From the NCBI GenBank assembly GCA_964426655.1, contig CAYRQT010000048.1, positions 1 through 16,176 on the forward strand: a stretch of DNA of 16,176 nt, in the 5' to 3' direction. Every line of letters starts with the position of its first letter. Position 1 is the stretch's first letter. Below the pieces are notes generated by a model that saw only the letters and a program-made list of their open reading frames with translations, made no database searches and was not told the origin of the DNA. The stretch is from RGIG8306 sp964426655. GTDB taxonomy: Bacteria; Bacillota; Clostridia; Lachnospirales; Lachnospiraceae. This document shows, piece by piece, positions 6,740 through 14,111 of the stretch. The position numbers were made by a program, and so were the translations under genes.

Positions 6740-6905
6740 TAATACGTTTCCCGGAAAAAGAAAAGAGATAAACCGTGAATTGTTTTTAGAAAATATAAAG
6801 AAATTCTAAAAAAAAGCACAAAACAAAAAATGAGAAAAACAGCAGAAAAAAAGAGAAAAGAAGAGATATAAAACGTTAATCTGATATATATACCAATATA
6901 CCACC
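6740..6905. other. A-rich intergenic region upstream of the groESL promoter
   Basis: There is no gene in this stretch. The plus strand is strongly purine- and A-rich, with many A-tracts (about 6755-6870), which could bend DNA or act as an upstream promoter element. A 9-bp inverted repeat TTTTTAGAA (6783-6791) / TTCTAAAAA (6804-6812) with a 12-nt spacer is present; it has no GC-rich core and is a poor terminator. Confidence 0.4.
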
Positions 6906-6934
6906 TTGCAATCTAAAGGGCGATTAGATAATAT
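6906..6934 (+). promoter_or_regulatory. Sigma-A-type promoter of groESL
   Basis: TTGCAA at 6906-6911 and TAATAT at 6929-6934 are 17 bases apart. The predicted start, near 6941, lies just before the CIRCE element, the usual arrangement for HrcA-repressed chaperone operons. Confidence 0.75.
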
Positions 6935-6947
6935 ATAGAAAAAATGA

Positions 6948-6974
6948 TTAGCACTCAATTATAAGGAGTGCTAA
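6948..6974 (+). promoter_or_regulatory. CIRCE element (HrcA operator)
   Basis: TTAGCACTC (6948-6956), a 9-base spacer, then GAGTGCTAA (6966-6974): a perfect match to the CIRCE consensus. HrcA bound here represses transcription until heat shock titrates GroEL. The element also forms a hairpin in the leader mRNA. Confidence 0.98.
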
Positions 6975-6986
6975 CAAATAGAAAAT

Positions 6987-6993
6987 GAGGAGG
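6987..6993 (+). promoter_or_regulatory. Ribosome binding site that decides the groES start
   Basis: GAGGAGG ends 9 bases before the ATG at 7003. The earlier in-frame ATG at 6985 overlaps this site and would add six residues not found in GroES proteins. Confidence 0.85.
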
Positions 6994-7002
6994 CTGTTGA
7001 AC

Positions 7003-7287
7003 ATGAAGTTAGTTCCTTTAGGTGACAGAGTTGTTTTAAAGCAGTTAATTGCAGAAGAAAAAACCAAATCGGGTATCATCGTTCCCGGTGCAGCTAAAGA
7101 AAAACCCCAGCAGGCTGAAGTCATTGCCGTAGGCCCCGGCGGAAATATAGATGGCAAAGAAGTGGAAATGCACGTTAAGGCCGGGGATCAGGTGATTTTC
7201 TCCAAATACTCCGGTACAGAAGTTACCGTGGATGATGTGGAGTACATTATTGTAAAACAGAGCGATATTTTGGCAATTATTGATTAA
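7003..7287 (+). CDS. groES: Co-chaperonin GroES (Cpn10)
   Basis: The 94-residue protein beginning MKLVPLGDRVVLKQL is of standard length. It carries the mobile-loop region (EEKTKSGIIVPGAAKEKPQ, about 17-35), which docks on GroEL, and the family segment GDQVIFSKYSGTEV. GroES caps the GroEL ring and closes the folding chamber in the cytoplasm. The start at 7003 is chosen because of the ribosome binding site and family length; the upstream ATG at 6985 is rejected. groEL starts 17 bases after the stop, and both genes share the CIRCE-controlled promoter. Confidence 0.97.
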   Translation: MKLVPLGDRVVLKQLIAEEKTKSGIIVPGAAKEKPQQAEVIAVGPGGNIDGKEVEMHVKAGDQVIFSKYSGTEVTVDDVEYIIVKQSDILAIID

Positions 7288-7304
7288 TCAGGAGGCAGGA
7301 AACA

Positions 7305-8942
7305 ATGGCAAAGGATATTAAATACGGCGCAGAAGCAAGAGCCGCGTTAGAGGCTGGTGTAGATAAGCTGGCAAACACAGTAAGAGTAACACTTGGACCT
7401 AAGGGACGTAACGTGGTTCTGGACAAATCCTATGGTACACCCCTGATTACAAATGACGGTGTGACCATTGCAAAGGAAGTAGAACTGGAAGATCCTTTTG
7501 AAAACATGGGCGCTCAGCTGGTAAAAGAAGTGGCCACAAAAACCAATGATGTAGCAGGTGATGGTACCACCACAGCAACAGTTCTGGCACAGGCCATGGT
7601 CAATGAAGGCACCAAGAACCTGGCAGCAGGGGCAAATCCCATCGTGCTTCGAAAGGGAATGAAGAAAGCCACCGAAGTGGCTGTAGATGCAATTGTTGCC
7701 ATGTCCAGTCCGGTCAGCAACAAGGAACAGATTGCCCGTGTAGCGGCTATTTCTGCAGGGGATGACGGAGTAGGTGAATTGCTGGCAGATGCCATGGAAA
7801 AAGTGACCAACAATGGCGTTATTACCATTGAAGAATCCAAGACCATGAAAACGGAGCTGGATCTGGTAGAAGGTATGCAATTCGACAGGGGCTATGTCAG
7901 TGCCTATATGTGCACCGATATGGAAAAGATGGAAGCCAATCTGGATGATCCCTACATTCTGATTACAGACAAGAAAATTTCCAATATTCAGGAAATTCTG
8001 CCCGTTCTGGAGCAGATCGTACAAAGCGGTGCGAAACTGCTGATCATTGCTGAAGATATTGAGGGTGAGGCCCTGACCACATTGATTGTCAATAAATTAC
8101 GTGGTACATTTAGCGTTGTAGGTGTAAAGGCCCCCGGTTATGGTGACCGCCGCAAAGAAATGCTGAAGGATATTGCCATTTTGACAGGCGGTACAGTCAT
8201 TTCCGAGGAGTTGGGTCTGGAGCTGAAGAACACTACCATGGATCAGCTGGGCCGTGCAAAATCCGTAAAGGTACAGAAGGAAAATACCGTAATTGTAGAT
8301 GGCTATGGAGAAAAAGCAGATATTGATGCCCGTGTGGCACAGATTCAGGCCCAGATGGAAGAGACCACATCTGAATTTGACAAAGAAAAGCTGCAGGAGC
8401 GTCTTGCCAAGCTTTCCGGCGGTGTTGCGGTAATTCGTGTAGGTGCGGCTACTGAAACAGAAATGAAGGAAGCCAAGCTGCGTATGGAGGATGCACTGAA
8501 TGCTACCCGTGCTGCTGTGGAAGAGGGGATTATTGCCGGAGGTGGCTCTGCTTATATCCATGCATCCAAGGAAGTGGCTAAGTTGGTGGCTACCCTGGAA
8601 GGGGATGAAAAGACAGGCGCTAAGATTATTCTGAAGGCCCTGGAAGCGCCTTTGTATCATATCGCATACAATGCAGGACTTGAAAGTGCAGTTATTGTGA
8701 ATCAGGTACGGGCCTCTGAGCCTGGCATCGGTTTTGATGCATATAAAGAAGCATACGTGGACATGGTGAAAGAAGGCATTCTGGATCCTACAAAGGTAAC
8801 CAAAACGGCTTTGCAAAATGCTACCAGTGTAGCGGCTACCCTTTTGACCACAGAATCTGTTGTGGCAACCATTAAGTCCAACGAACCTGCAGCAGCTGCA
8901 GGCGGCATGGGCGGTATGGGTGGCATGGGCGGCATGATGTAA
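7305..8942 (+). CDS. groEL: Chaperonin GroEL (Cpn60)
   Basis: The 545-residue protein has full normal length. The equatorial ATP site is clear: TLGPKGRNVVLDKSYG near residues 29-44 and GDGTTTATVLAQ near 85-96, with the catalytic-loop Asp in DGTTT. The apical domain includes EGMQFDRGYVSAYM. The C-terminus is the flexible GGMGGMGGMGGMM tail found on typical GroEL subunits. It forms double seven-membered rings that fold proteins with GroES and ATP. AGGAGG at 7290-7295 precedes the start. Codon use looks like that of a highly expressed gene. The operon ends at the hairpin after 8962. Confidence 0.99.
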   Translation: MAKDIKYGAEARAALEAGVDKLANTVRVTLGPKGRNVVLDKSYGTPLITNDGVTIAKEVELEDPFENMGAQLVKEVATKTNDVAGDGTTTATVLAQAMVNEGTKNLAAGANPIVLRKGMKKATEVAVDAIVAMSSPVSNKEQIARVAAISAGDDGVGELLADAMEKVTNNGVITIEESKTMKTELDLVEGMQFDRGYVSAYMCTDMEKMEANLDDPYILITDKKISNIQEILPVLEQIVQSGAKLLIIAEDIEGEALTTLIVNKLRGTFSVVGVKAPGYGDRRKEMLKDIAILTGGTVISEELGLELKNTTMDQLGRAKSVKVQKENTVIVDGYGEKADIDARVAQIQAQMEETTSEFDKEKLQERLAKLSGGVAVIRVGAATETEMKEAKLRMEDALNATRAAVEEGIIAGGGSAYIHASKEVAKLVATLEGDEKTGAKIILKALEAPLYHIAYNAGLESAVIVNQVRASEPGIGFDAYKEAYVDMVKEGILDPTKVTKTALQNATSVAATLLTTESVVATIKSNEPAAAAGGMGGMGGMGGMM

Positions 8943-8961
8943 GCGGCTTTTCCCAAAAAAG

Positions 8962-9004
8962 AAAAAGAGGTGTTCCGGCTTTTGGGCCGGACACCTCTTT
9001 TTTT
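8962..9004 (+). terminator. Rho-independent terminator of groESL
   Basis: An A-run, then GAGGTG-T-TCCGGC pairing with GCCGGACACCTC (one bulged T), then a seven-base T-run ending at 9004. A-runs and T-runs on both sides could let it work in both directions. Confidence 0.92.
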
Positions 9005-9036
9005 AAAAATAAGTTTCTTTATTAGTGAAAATCCTG

Positions 9037-9042
9037 TATAAT
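9037..9042 (+). promoter_or_regulatory. Probable -10 box of the DUF6106-like gene
   Basis: A perfect TATAAT lies 30 bases before the start codon and just after the groESL terminator. The -35 region (TTTCTT at about 9014-9019) is weak. Confidence 0.5.
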
Positions 9043-9071
9043 ATGACCATGAATGAAATGGGAGGTACAAC

Positions 9072-9572
9072 ATGAACGACTCATATGTGGAATGTCTGGT
9101 AAAAAGGGCCACGCCCAGCTACGCCGGCTTTCTGAAGGCTACACTGATTTTAATTTTTGCCATATCCTTTTTGCTTTGCATGGTCAATCCCCTGTTTTTT
9201 ATCCTTCTGGTGATTGTGGGGGCAGTTGGCTACTGGCTCATTATCAGACTGAACATTGAATGGGAATACATAATGATGGGAGATACGCTGGCCATTGACA
9301 GAATTGTCAATAAGAACAGCAGGAAGACCATTTTGAAAGTGGAGTTAGAAAAAATGCAGGCCATGGCACCTGCAGGATCCAGTGCGGTGTCTGGTTTTGC
9401 CAAAAGCGGACAGTATAAATTCTTGAATTACACCTCTGGCACCAAAGGTGCACAGGTGTATTATCTGGTCTATTCCGGCAAGGATAAACCACAGATTCTC
9501 ATGCTGGAGCCCAGTGAAAAAATGATTAAAGCTTTGCGCTATGCCTATCCCCGGGTGGTGAGCCAGTATTAA
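9072..9572 (+). CDS. DUF6106-like small membrane protein
   Basis: The 166-residue protein has a short soluble start (MNDSYVECLVKRATPSYAGF), then two close hydrophobic segments (about 20-38 and 40-58) forming a probable membrane hairpin. A soluble part follows, starting IEWEYIMMGDTLAIDRIVNK, and it resembles the PH-like or DUF304-type domains found after two membrane helices. The segment LNYTSGTKGAQVYYLVYSGKD and the end LMLEPSEKMIKALRYAYPRVV fit the clostridial DUF6106 family as I recall it. Function is unknown. GGAGGT at 9061-9066 supports the start. The gene has its own promoter after the groESL terminator, and guaB has another promoter downstream, so it may be monocistronic. Confidence 0.72.
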   Translation: MNDSYVECLVKRATPSYAGFLKATLILIFAISFLLCMVNPLFFILLVIVGAVGYWLIIRLNIEWEYIMMGDTLAIDRIVNKNSRKTILKVELEKMQAMAPAGSSAVSGFAKSGQYKFLNYTSGTKGAQVYYLVYSGKDKPQILMLEPSEKMIKALRYAYPRVVSQY

Positions 9573-9578
9573 AACCAT

Positions 9579-9607
9579 TTGACATACCGATGGACATTTG
9601 ATAGACT
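9579..9607 (+). promoter_or_regulatory. guaB promoter
   Basis: A perfect TTGACA at 9579-9584 and TAGACT at 9602-9607 are 17 bases apart, with TGA directly before the -10 (extended -10). Transcription would start near 9614. Confidence 0.75.
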
Positions 9608-9616
9608 AACAGGAAA

Positions 9617-9636
9617 TCTGCAGAATGGTCTGCAGA
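9617..9636 (+). repeat. Twin TCTGCAGA palindromes in the guaB leader
   Basis: Two identical 8-bp palindromes (9617-9624 and 9629-9636) are separated by ATGG, at or just after the predicted transcription start. As RNA they can form an 8-bp hairpin with a 4-nt loop; as DNA they could be paired operator half-sites. No purine-riboswitch core is recognisable. Confidence 0.5.
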
Positions 9637-9675
9637 CAGACGAGGATTTGTTAAACAGCGAAAGAGAGGAAAGAC

Positions 9676-11130
9676 ATGGGTGTAATCATTGGTGAAGGCA
9701 TCACTTTTGATGATGTACTGCTGGTACCGGCTTATTCGGAGGTAATTCCCAATCAGGTCAGCCTGCAGACAAGCTTAACAAAGAAAATCAAGCTGAATAT
9801 TCCCATTATGAGTGCCGGAATGGATACGGTAACAGAGCATAGGATGGCCATAGCCATGGCCAGACAGGGCGGCATAGGCATCATACACAAGAATATGTCC
9901 ATTGAACAACAGGCTGAGGAAGTGGACCAGGTAAAGCGCTCAGAGTATGGCGTTATTACGGATCCTTTTTATCTTTCTCCGGAGCATACCCTGGCAGATG
10001 CAGATAATCTCATGGCAAAATTTCGCATTTCTGGTGTTCCCATAACAGTGAACCGGAAGCTGGTGGGCATCATCACGAATCGTGATTTAAAATTTCAGGA
10101 AGATTTCACCCAGAAGATAAAAGACTGTATGACTTCCACAGGCCTGGTAACGGCAAAAGAAGGCACCACGCTGGAGGAGGCAAAAAAGATTCTGGCAAAG
10201 GCCAAGGTGGAGAAGCTTCCCATTGTGGATGATGACTTTAATTTAAAGGGCCTGATTACCATAAAGGATATTGAAAAAACCATTAAATATCCGGCATCAG
10301 CTAAGGATGGCCAGGGGCGCCTGCTGTGTGGCGCTGCAGTGGGCATCACCAGTAATGTACTGGAACGGGTGGATGCACTGGTAAAGGCAAAGGTGGATGT
10401 TGTGGTCATTGATTCCGCTCACGGACACTCCGCCAATATTATCCGCAGCCTGAAGGAAATCAAGAGCACCTATCCGGAACTGCAGGTCATTGCAGGAAAT
10501 GTTGCCACAGGTGAAGCTACAAAAGCATTAATTGAAGCTGGTGTAGATGCAGTGAAGGTGGGGATTGGCCCCGGCTCCATCTGCACAACACGTGTGGTGG
10601 CAGGCATTGGCGTGCCCCAGATCAGTGCCATCATGGATTGCTATGAGGCTGCCAAAGCCTATGGGGTCCCGGTTATTGCTGATGGAGGCATCAAATATTC
10701 CGGAGATCTGACCAAAGCCATTGCAGCAGGTGCCAATGTGTGTATGCTGGGTAGCATATTTGCAGGTTGTGATGAAAGTCCGGGAGAATTTGAACTATAC
10801 CAGGGTAGAAAATACAAGGTATACAGAGGCATGGGTTCCATCAGTGCCATGGAGAATGGTTCCAAGGACAGGTATTTCCAGGCGGATGCCAAGAAACTGG
10901 TACCTGAAGGGGTGGAAGGACGTGTGGCCTATAAAGGTACTGTAGAAGACACGGTATTCCAGCTTACCGGTGGCCTCAGATCCGGAATGGGCTATTGCGG
11001 TACGCCTACTATTGAGGATCTGAAGGAAAAAGGCCGTTTTGTCAAAATATCGGCAGCTTCCCTGAGAGAAAGTCATCCTCATGATATCCATATCACCAAG
11101 GAAGCCCCCAATTACAGTGTAAACGAATAA
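9676..11130 (+). CDS. guaB: Inosine-5'-monophosphate dehydrogenase (IMPDH)
   Basis: It oxidises IMP to XMP with NAD+, the first committed step of guanine nucleotide synthesis, in the cytoplasm as a tetramer. The 484-residue protein has normal length. The (beta/alpha)8 barrel starts ITFDDVLLVPAYS and is interrupted by two CBS domains (about 95-205, with SGVPITVNRKLVGIITNRD and EKLPIVDDDFNLKGLITIKD), which bind regulatory nucleotides in this family. The catalytic Cys303 lies in GPGSICTTR, the phosphate-binding loop in DGGIKYSGD, and the mobile-flap Arg399-Tyr400 in SKDRYFQ. GAGAGGA lies before the ATG. The gene has its own promoter and is followed by a hairpin terminator. Confidence 0.98.
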   Translation: MGVIIGEGITFDDVLLVPAYSEVIPNQVSLQTSLTKKIKLNIPIMSAGMDTVTEHRMAIAMARQGGIGIIHKNMSIEQQAEEVDQVKRSEYGVITDPFYLSPEHTLADADNLMAKFRISGVPITVNRKLVGIITNRDLKFQEDFTQKIKDCMTSTGLVTAKEGTTLEEAKKILAKAKVEKLPIVDDDFNLKGLITIKDIEKTIKYPASAKDGQGRLLCGAAVGITSNVLERVDALVKAKVDVVVIDSAHGHSANIIRSLKEIKSTYPELQVIAGNVATGEATKALIEAGVDAVKVGIGPGSICTTRVVAGIGVPQISAIMDCYEAAKAYGVPVIADGGIKYSGDLTKAIAAGANVCMLGSIFAGCDESPGEFELYQGRKYKVYRGMGSISAMENGSKDRYFQADAKKLVPEGVEGRVAYKGTVEDTVFQLTGGLRSGMGYCGTPTIEDLKEKGRFVKISAASLRESHPHDIHITKEAPNYSVNE

Positions 11131-11145
11131 AAGTAATGAATTTGT

Positions 11146-11196
11146 AATAGCATTCTTCTTTGAATTTTTGTATGATTAAAGAAGAGTGCTATTTTT
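11146..11196 (+). terminator. Terminator after guaB, directly before the lipoprotein gene
   Basis: AATAGCATTCTTCTTT (11146-11161) pairs with the arm at 11178-11192 through about 15 bp with one G-U pair. The loop is 16 nt and the T-run is 11192-11196. The long loop and AT-rich stem suggest moderate efficiency. The next ribosome binding site starts three bases after the T-run. Confidence 0.8.
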
Positions 11197-11198
11197 AT

Positions 11199-11203
11199 GG
11201 AGG
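11199..11203 (+). promoter_or_regulatory. Ribosome binding site that decides the GTG start of the lipoprotein
   Basis: GGAGG is followed after 7 bases by GTG at 11211. The longer in-frame reading from ATG at 11160 would begin inside the guaB terminator and bury the lipoprotein signal peptide, so it is rejected. Confidence 0.8.
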
Positions 11204-11210
11204 TAAAGCC

Positions 11211-13217
11211 GTGAAGAAAAAATGGAGCGTGATGGCTTGTCTGGGTATGCTGTTGATACTTAGTGCCTGCCGGAGATCCGGCTTGGAAACAGAAACCACG
11301 TCTTCTCAGAGTGAAACAGAAACCTGGGAAAGTACAGAAGATGTGGAAAGCACAGAGACAGAGGCGGAGACACAGATTTGCCCAATGGGGCCGGTTTACA
11401 AAGAATGGGAAAGCCTCAGTGAGACTGACAGAATTTACAAGGCTGGGGAGATAGATGAGAATGTCAACTATTTTGACAGCATACAGGCTATGGAAGACAG
11501 GGTCCTGATCACTTACATGAAGTATGCAGGCATGAATGAGACGGGCAATGAAATGTGGGATTATACGATGCGCACCTATTCACCTACCGAGGATATTCTT
11601 TCGGAAGGCATTACCCTGACCACCTATGATGCCTCCTTTGTCCAGGACCCCGTAATGGGAGATGGCTTTTTTTATCTGCTGACGCCAACAGGGGAATATG
11701 AGGTCTATTCCTGGGATCTGAAACTTCTGGAAACTATACCTCTACCCGGTCTGAATGGCTATCAGGCGCTGGCAGATGGAAAAAACAACTGCATCTATTA
11801 TATAGATCTGGAAGGCATGCTTCATATTCTGGATGGGTATGGCACAGCCCATCAGGAGCAGACTGTCACCTTCCCCTTCCTGGAACCGGAGTTGGCCGGC
11901 ATTTTTGATGACGGAAATATACTTATTATTAACGGTGTGGATGCAGACAGCTATCAGTTTTTCCGGTATTATTATGATGCGGGTACACTGCTGATGGCAG
12001 GTTTTGATGCAGGGCGCAGGGAAGGCATCTATGAGGCAGAGGGCTGGCACAATATGCAGGTCCTGGGTGATATCACCAGGATCCTGTTTCAGAAAAACAG
12101 TGAGTCGCCATTGTATCAGGTGATTCAGTATGGAGAGACCCTCTATCTGCCCACTTCCAGCTTTGCTTTGGAAGAGAATCTGGTCTTTTATGGCCTGCAG
12201 GATGAAAATGAAATGAACATGGCTCTGGTGGACCTGTCCACGGGAAACAAAATTGCTGAAGCACAGATGACATTGAACGGAGAATACCTGGACCTTACCG
12301 GGGCCTATCTGTCCAGTCTGGATCTTTTTGTGTTCTCCGGATATGAAGCGGGAGATGGGTACTGTGGACTGTATTTATGGGATTTGCAGGATTCCTATAT
12401 TCAGCCGGAGGCCCAGATGAAACCGTTGGAAGAAGGGTCCGAAGAAAAATTTGAAGGCTCTGAAGCCCTGATGGCCCATGTGGAGGCCCTGGAGGATAAA
12501 TATGGGGTGGATTTGCACATCGGTACGGAATGTATTCGGGATTACCCGGATTATGACGTGCAGGTGGTGACAGATGAAGCGTTGATTGAACAGGCTCTGA
12601 TACAGTTGGATGAAGCTTTTTCCAATTACCCGGATCATTTTATGGAACAGCTTGCCTTTGGAGACATTGAAGAAATGACAGTATATCTGGCGGGAGCACT
12701 GACCCCGGCCAACACCCAGTCCATATCCGATGCGGCTGCTTTTGTAACGGAATCAGATCATGAGATGATGATGGTGCTCAATATCTATTATGAAGACATT
12801 TTGGAGTCCACCATCTGCCATGAGACCTCTCACTGGATAGACAGAAAACTGGCCTATATTACCACGATGGAAGGGAACGGAAGCCTGGAGGAGGGGGTGT
12901 GGAACAGCTTTAATCCGGCGGGCTTTTCTTATGATTTCAGTTATGTGGATGGGCCGGCGTATTTTTCAGACATATATACCAGAATGGATCCTGCAACGGA
13001 GGAGAACGGTGTATATTTTATAGATGCTTACAGCAAGACGTTTCCTACAGAGGACAGAGCCCGCATTATGGAATACGCCATTTGTGATCCGCAAGGGGTA
13101 CAGTATTCTCATATTCTGGATAAACTGGCTTATTATGCCGCCTGTATTCGTGGGTATTTTAATACAGAGGGCTGGCCGGAAGTGACCACATGGGAATTGC
13201 TTTTACAGGGGAGTTAA
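11211..13217 (+). CDS. Secreted lipoprotein: propeller-like region plus HExxH metalloprotease-like region
   Basis: With the GTG start the protein has 668 residues. The N-terminus VKKKWSVMACLGMLLILSAC is a lipoprotein signal with lipobox LSAC, so Cys20 should be lipidated and the protein anchored outside the membrane. A Thr/Ser/Glu-rich linker (about 25-55) follows. Residues about 70-400 show short beta-rich units with recurring YxWDL-type ends (YSWDL near 166-170, LYLWDL near 387-392), like a beta-propeller. Residues about 430-668 contain HETSH at 537-541 in ICHETSHWIDRKL, an HExxH zinc-protease motif. Glu614 in FPTEDRARIMEY is a candidate third zinc ligand, as in gluzincins with an ED motif. 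I do not recognise a named family. The protein could be a surface protease or a substrate-binding protein with a decayed protease. CPBP and glycosyltransferase genes follow on the same strand. Confidence 0.8.
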   Translation: MKKKWSVMACLGMLLILSACRRSGLETETTSSQSETETWESTEDVESTETEAETQICPMGPVYKEWESLSETDRIYKAGEIDENVNYFDSIQAMEDRVLITYMKYAGMNETGNEMWDYTMRTYSPTEDILSEGITLTTYDASFVQDPVMGDGFFYLLTPTGEYEVYSWDLKLLETIPLPGLNGYQALADGKNNCIYYIDLEGMLHILDGYGTAHQEQTVTFPFLEPELAGIFDDGNILIINGVDADSYQFFRYYYDAGTLLMAGFDAGRREGIYEAEGWHNMQVLGDITRILFQKNSESPLYQVIQYGETLYLPTSSFALEENLVFYGLQDENEMNMALVDLSTGNKIAEAQMTLNGEYLDLTGAYLSSLDLFVFSGYEAGDGYCGLYLWDLQDSYIQPEAQMKPLEEGSEEKFEGSEALMAHVEALEDKYGVDLHIGTECIRDYPDYDVQVVTDEALIEQALIQLDEAFSNYPDHFMEQLAFGDIEEMTVYLAGALTPANTQSISDAAAFVTESDHEMMMVLNIYYEDILESTICHETSHWIDRKLAYITTMEGNGSLEEGVWNSFNPAGFSYDFSYVDGPAYFSDIYTRMDPATEENGVYFIDAYSKTFPTEDRARIMEYAICDPQGVQYSHILDKLAYYAACIRGYFNTEGWPEVTTWELLLQGS

Positions 13218-13225
13218 GGTATAAT
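13197..13225 (+). promoter_or_regulatory. Possible promoter of the CPBP-glycosyltransferase pair
   Basis: A perfect TATAAT at 13220-13225 lies right after the lipoprotein stop. TTGCTT at 13197-13202 gives a 17-base spacer, but only the first three bases of the -35 match consensus. Confidence 0.5.
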
Positions 13226-13256
13226 AGATAGCACTGAATAAGAAAGGGATATTATA

Positions 13257-14111
13257 ATGAGAAGTGACAGCATACCCAAAAGAATTCTGCGATTAATTAC
13301 ACCTCTTGCGGTGCATCTCTCTATTGCCACCTTAGTTTCAACAGTGGGGGCCATAATCATCAGCCTGTGGTTACAGGCACGCTACACCGGCTCTTCTTAC
13401 ACAGACCTCCTGAATCTGTATTATGATACAGTCATGAAATGGAGCCTTCCTCTGACGGCGCTGGGAGGCCTTTTGGCCATCCCTATTCTGGGGTATATGT
13501 ACAGGAAGGACGCAAAACGTATCCGGCTTTCCAAAAGAGATCCGGGAGCGGGCTGGTATGTGCTTGCCGCCATCGGAGGAATGGCCTGCTGTCTCTTCCT
13601 GAACAATGTGATGGAATTTACCGGCATTACCAGACTGGCTAGTGAGGAGTACATTGAACAGACAGAAGCTATGATGGATAACCCCCTATGGCTTTCATTG
13701 CTGTGTGGAGCTGTCGTTGTTCCCATAGCCGAGGAGCTGGTTTTTAGAGGGCTGATATTTAAACGTATGCGCACCTATTTGCCGGTGGGAACAGCCATAC
13801 TCCTTTCTTCACTGATTTTTGGCCTCTATCACATGAATATCATTCAATTTGTTTATGCAGGGCTTTTGGGAGCGGTTCTGGCATATGCTTATGAAACCTT
13901 TCACTCTCTGGTATTCCCCATTATTCTTCATGGGGCAGCCAATGGCCTGGCTTTTTTACTGTCTGCCGATAATGGTACAGGAGACTTTCTTTACGCCAAT
14001 ATGACAGTGGTGGTGCTGTCCACCCTGGTGGCCGGCGTTTTGTTTTTTGCCCTGCTTTTGGGCATGAGGAATTATCAGCATAAAAGGGAGATAGAAGAAC
14101 ATGCAAACTAA
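13257..14111 (+). CDS. CPBP family intramembrane (glutamic) metalloprotease-like protein
   Basis: The 284-residue polytopic membrane protein has about seven or eight hydrophobic segments. The CPBP/Abi signatures are intact: Glu159-Glu160 with Arg164 in AEELVFRG (motif 1), Phe188 with His192 in FGLYHMN (motif 2), and His225 with Asn229 in HGAANG (motif 3). Members include CAAX-type prenyl-protein proteases and bacterial proteins for bacteriocin self-immunity or membrane-protein processing; the substrate here is unknown. A weak AAAGGG precedes the ATG. The last 11 bases overlap the next gene, so the two are translationally coupled. No bacteriocin gene is seen nearby, which argues against a dedicated immunity role. 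Confidence 0.9.
   Translation: MRSDSIPKRILRLITPLAVHLSIATLVSTVGAIIISLWLQARYTGSSYTDLLNLYYDTVMKWSLPLTALGGLLAIPILGYMYRKDAKRIRLSKRDPGAGWYVLAAIGGMACCLFLNNVMEFTGITRLASEEYIEQTEAMMDNPLWLSLLCGAVVVPIAEELVFRGLIFKRMRTYLPVGTAILLSSLIFGLYHMNIIQFVYAGLLGAVLAYAYETFHSLVFPIILHGAANGLAFLLSADNGTGDFLYANMTVVVLSTLVAGVLFFALLLGMRNYQHKREIEEHAN

Noticed and set aside
6985..7002. Earlier ATG giving GroES six extra residues
   Set aside because: It overlaps the ribosome binding site; GroES proteins begin at the MKLVPLGD segment.
7347..8816. Long minus-strand open frames opposite groEL (7347-8024 and 8097-8816)
   Set aside because: Shadows of a highly biased coding sequence: Cys/His/Phe-rich, with no ribosome binding site or family resemblance.
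9573..9675. A purine riboswitch upstream of guaB
   Set aside because: The leader from the predicted start is about 60 nt and lacks the conserved junction sequences.
11160..11210. Longer N-terminus for the lipoprotein from ATG at 11160
   Set aside because: It would start inside the guaB terminator and place 17 residues ahead of a good lipoprotein signal; GTG at 11211 has the ribosome binding site.
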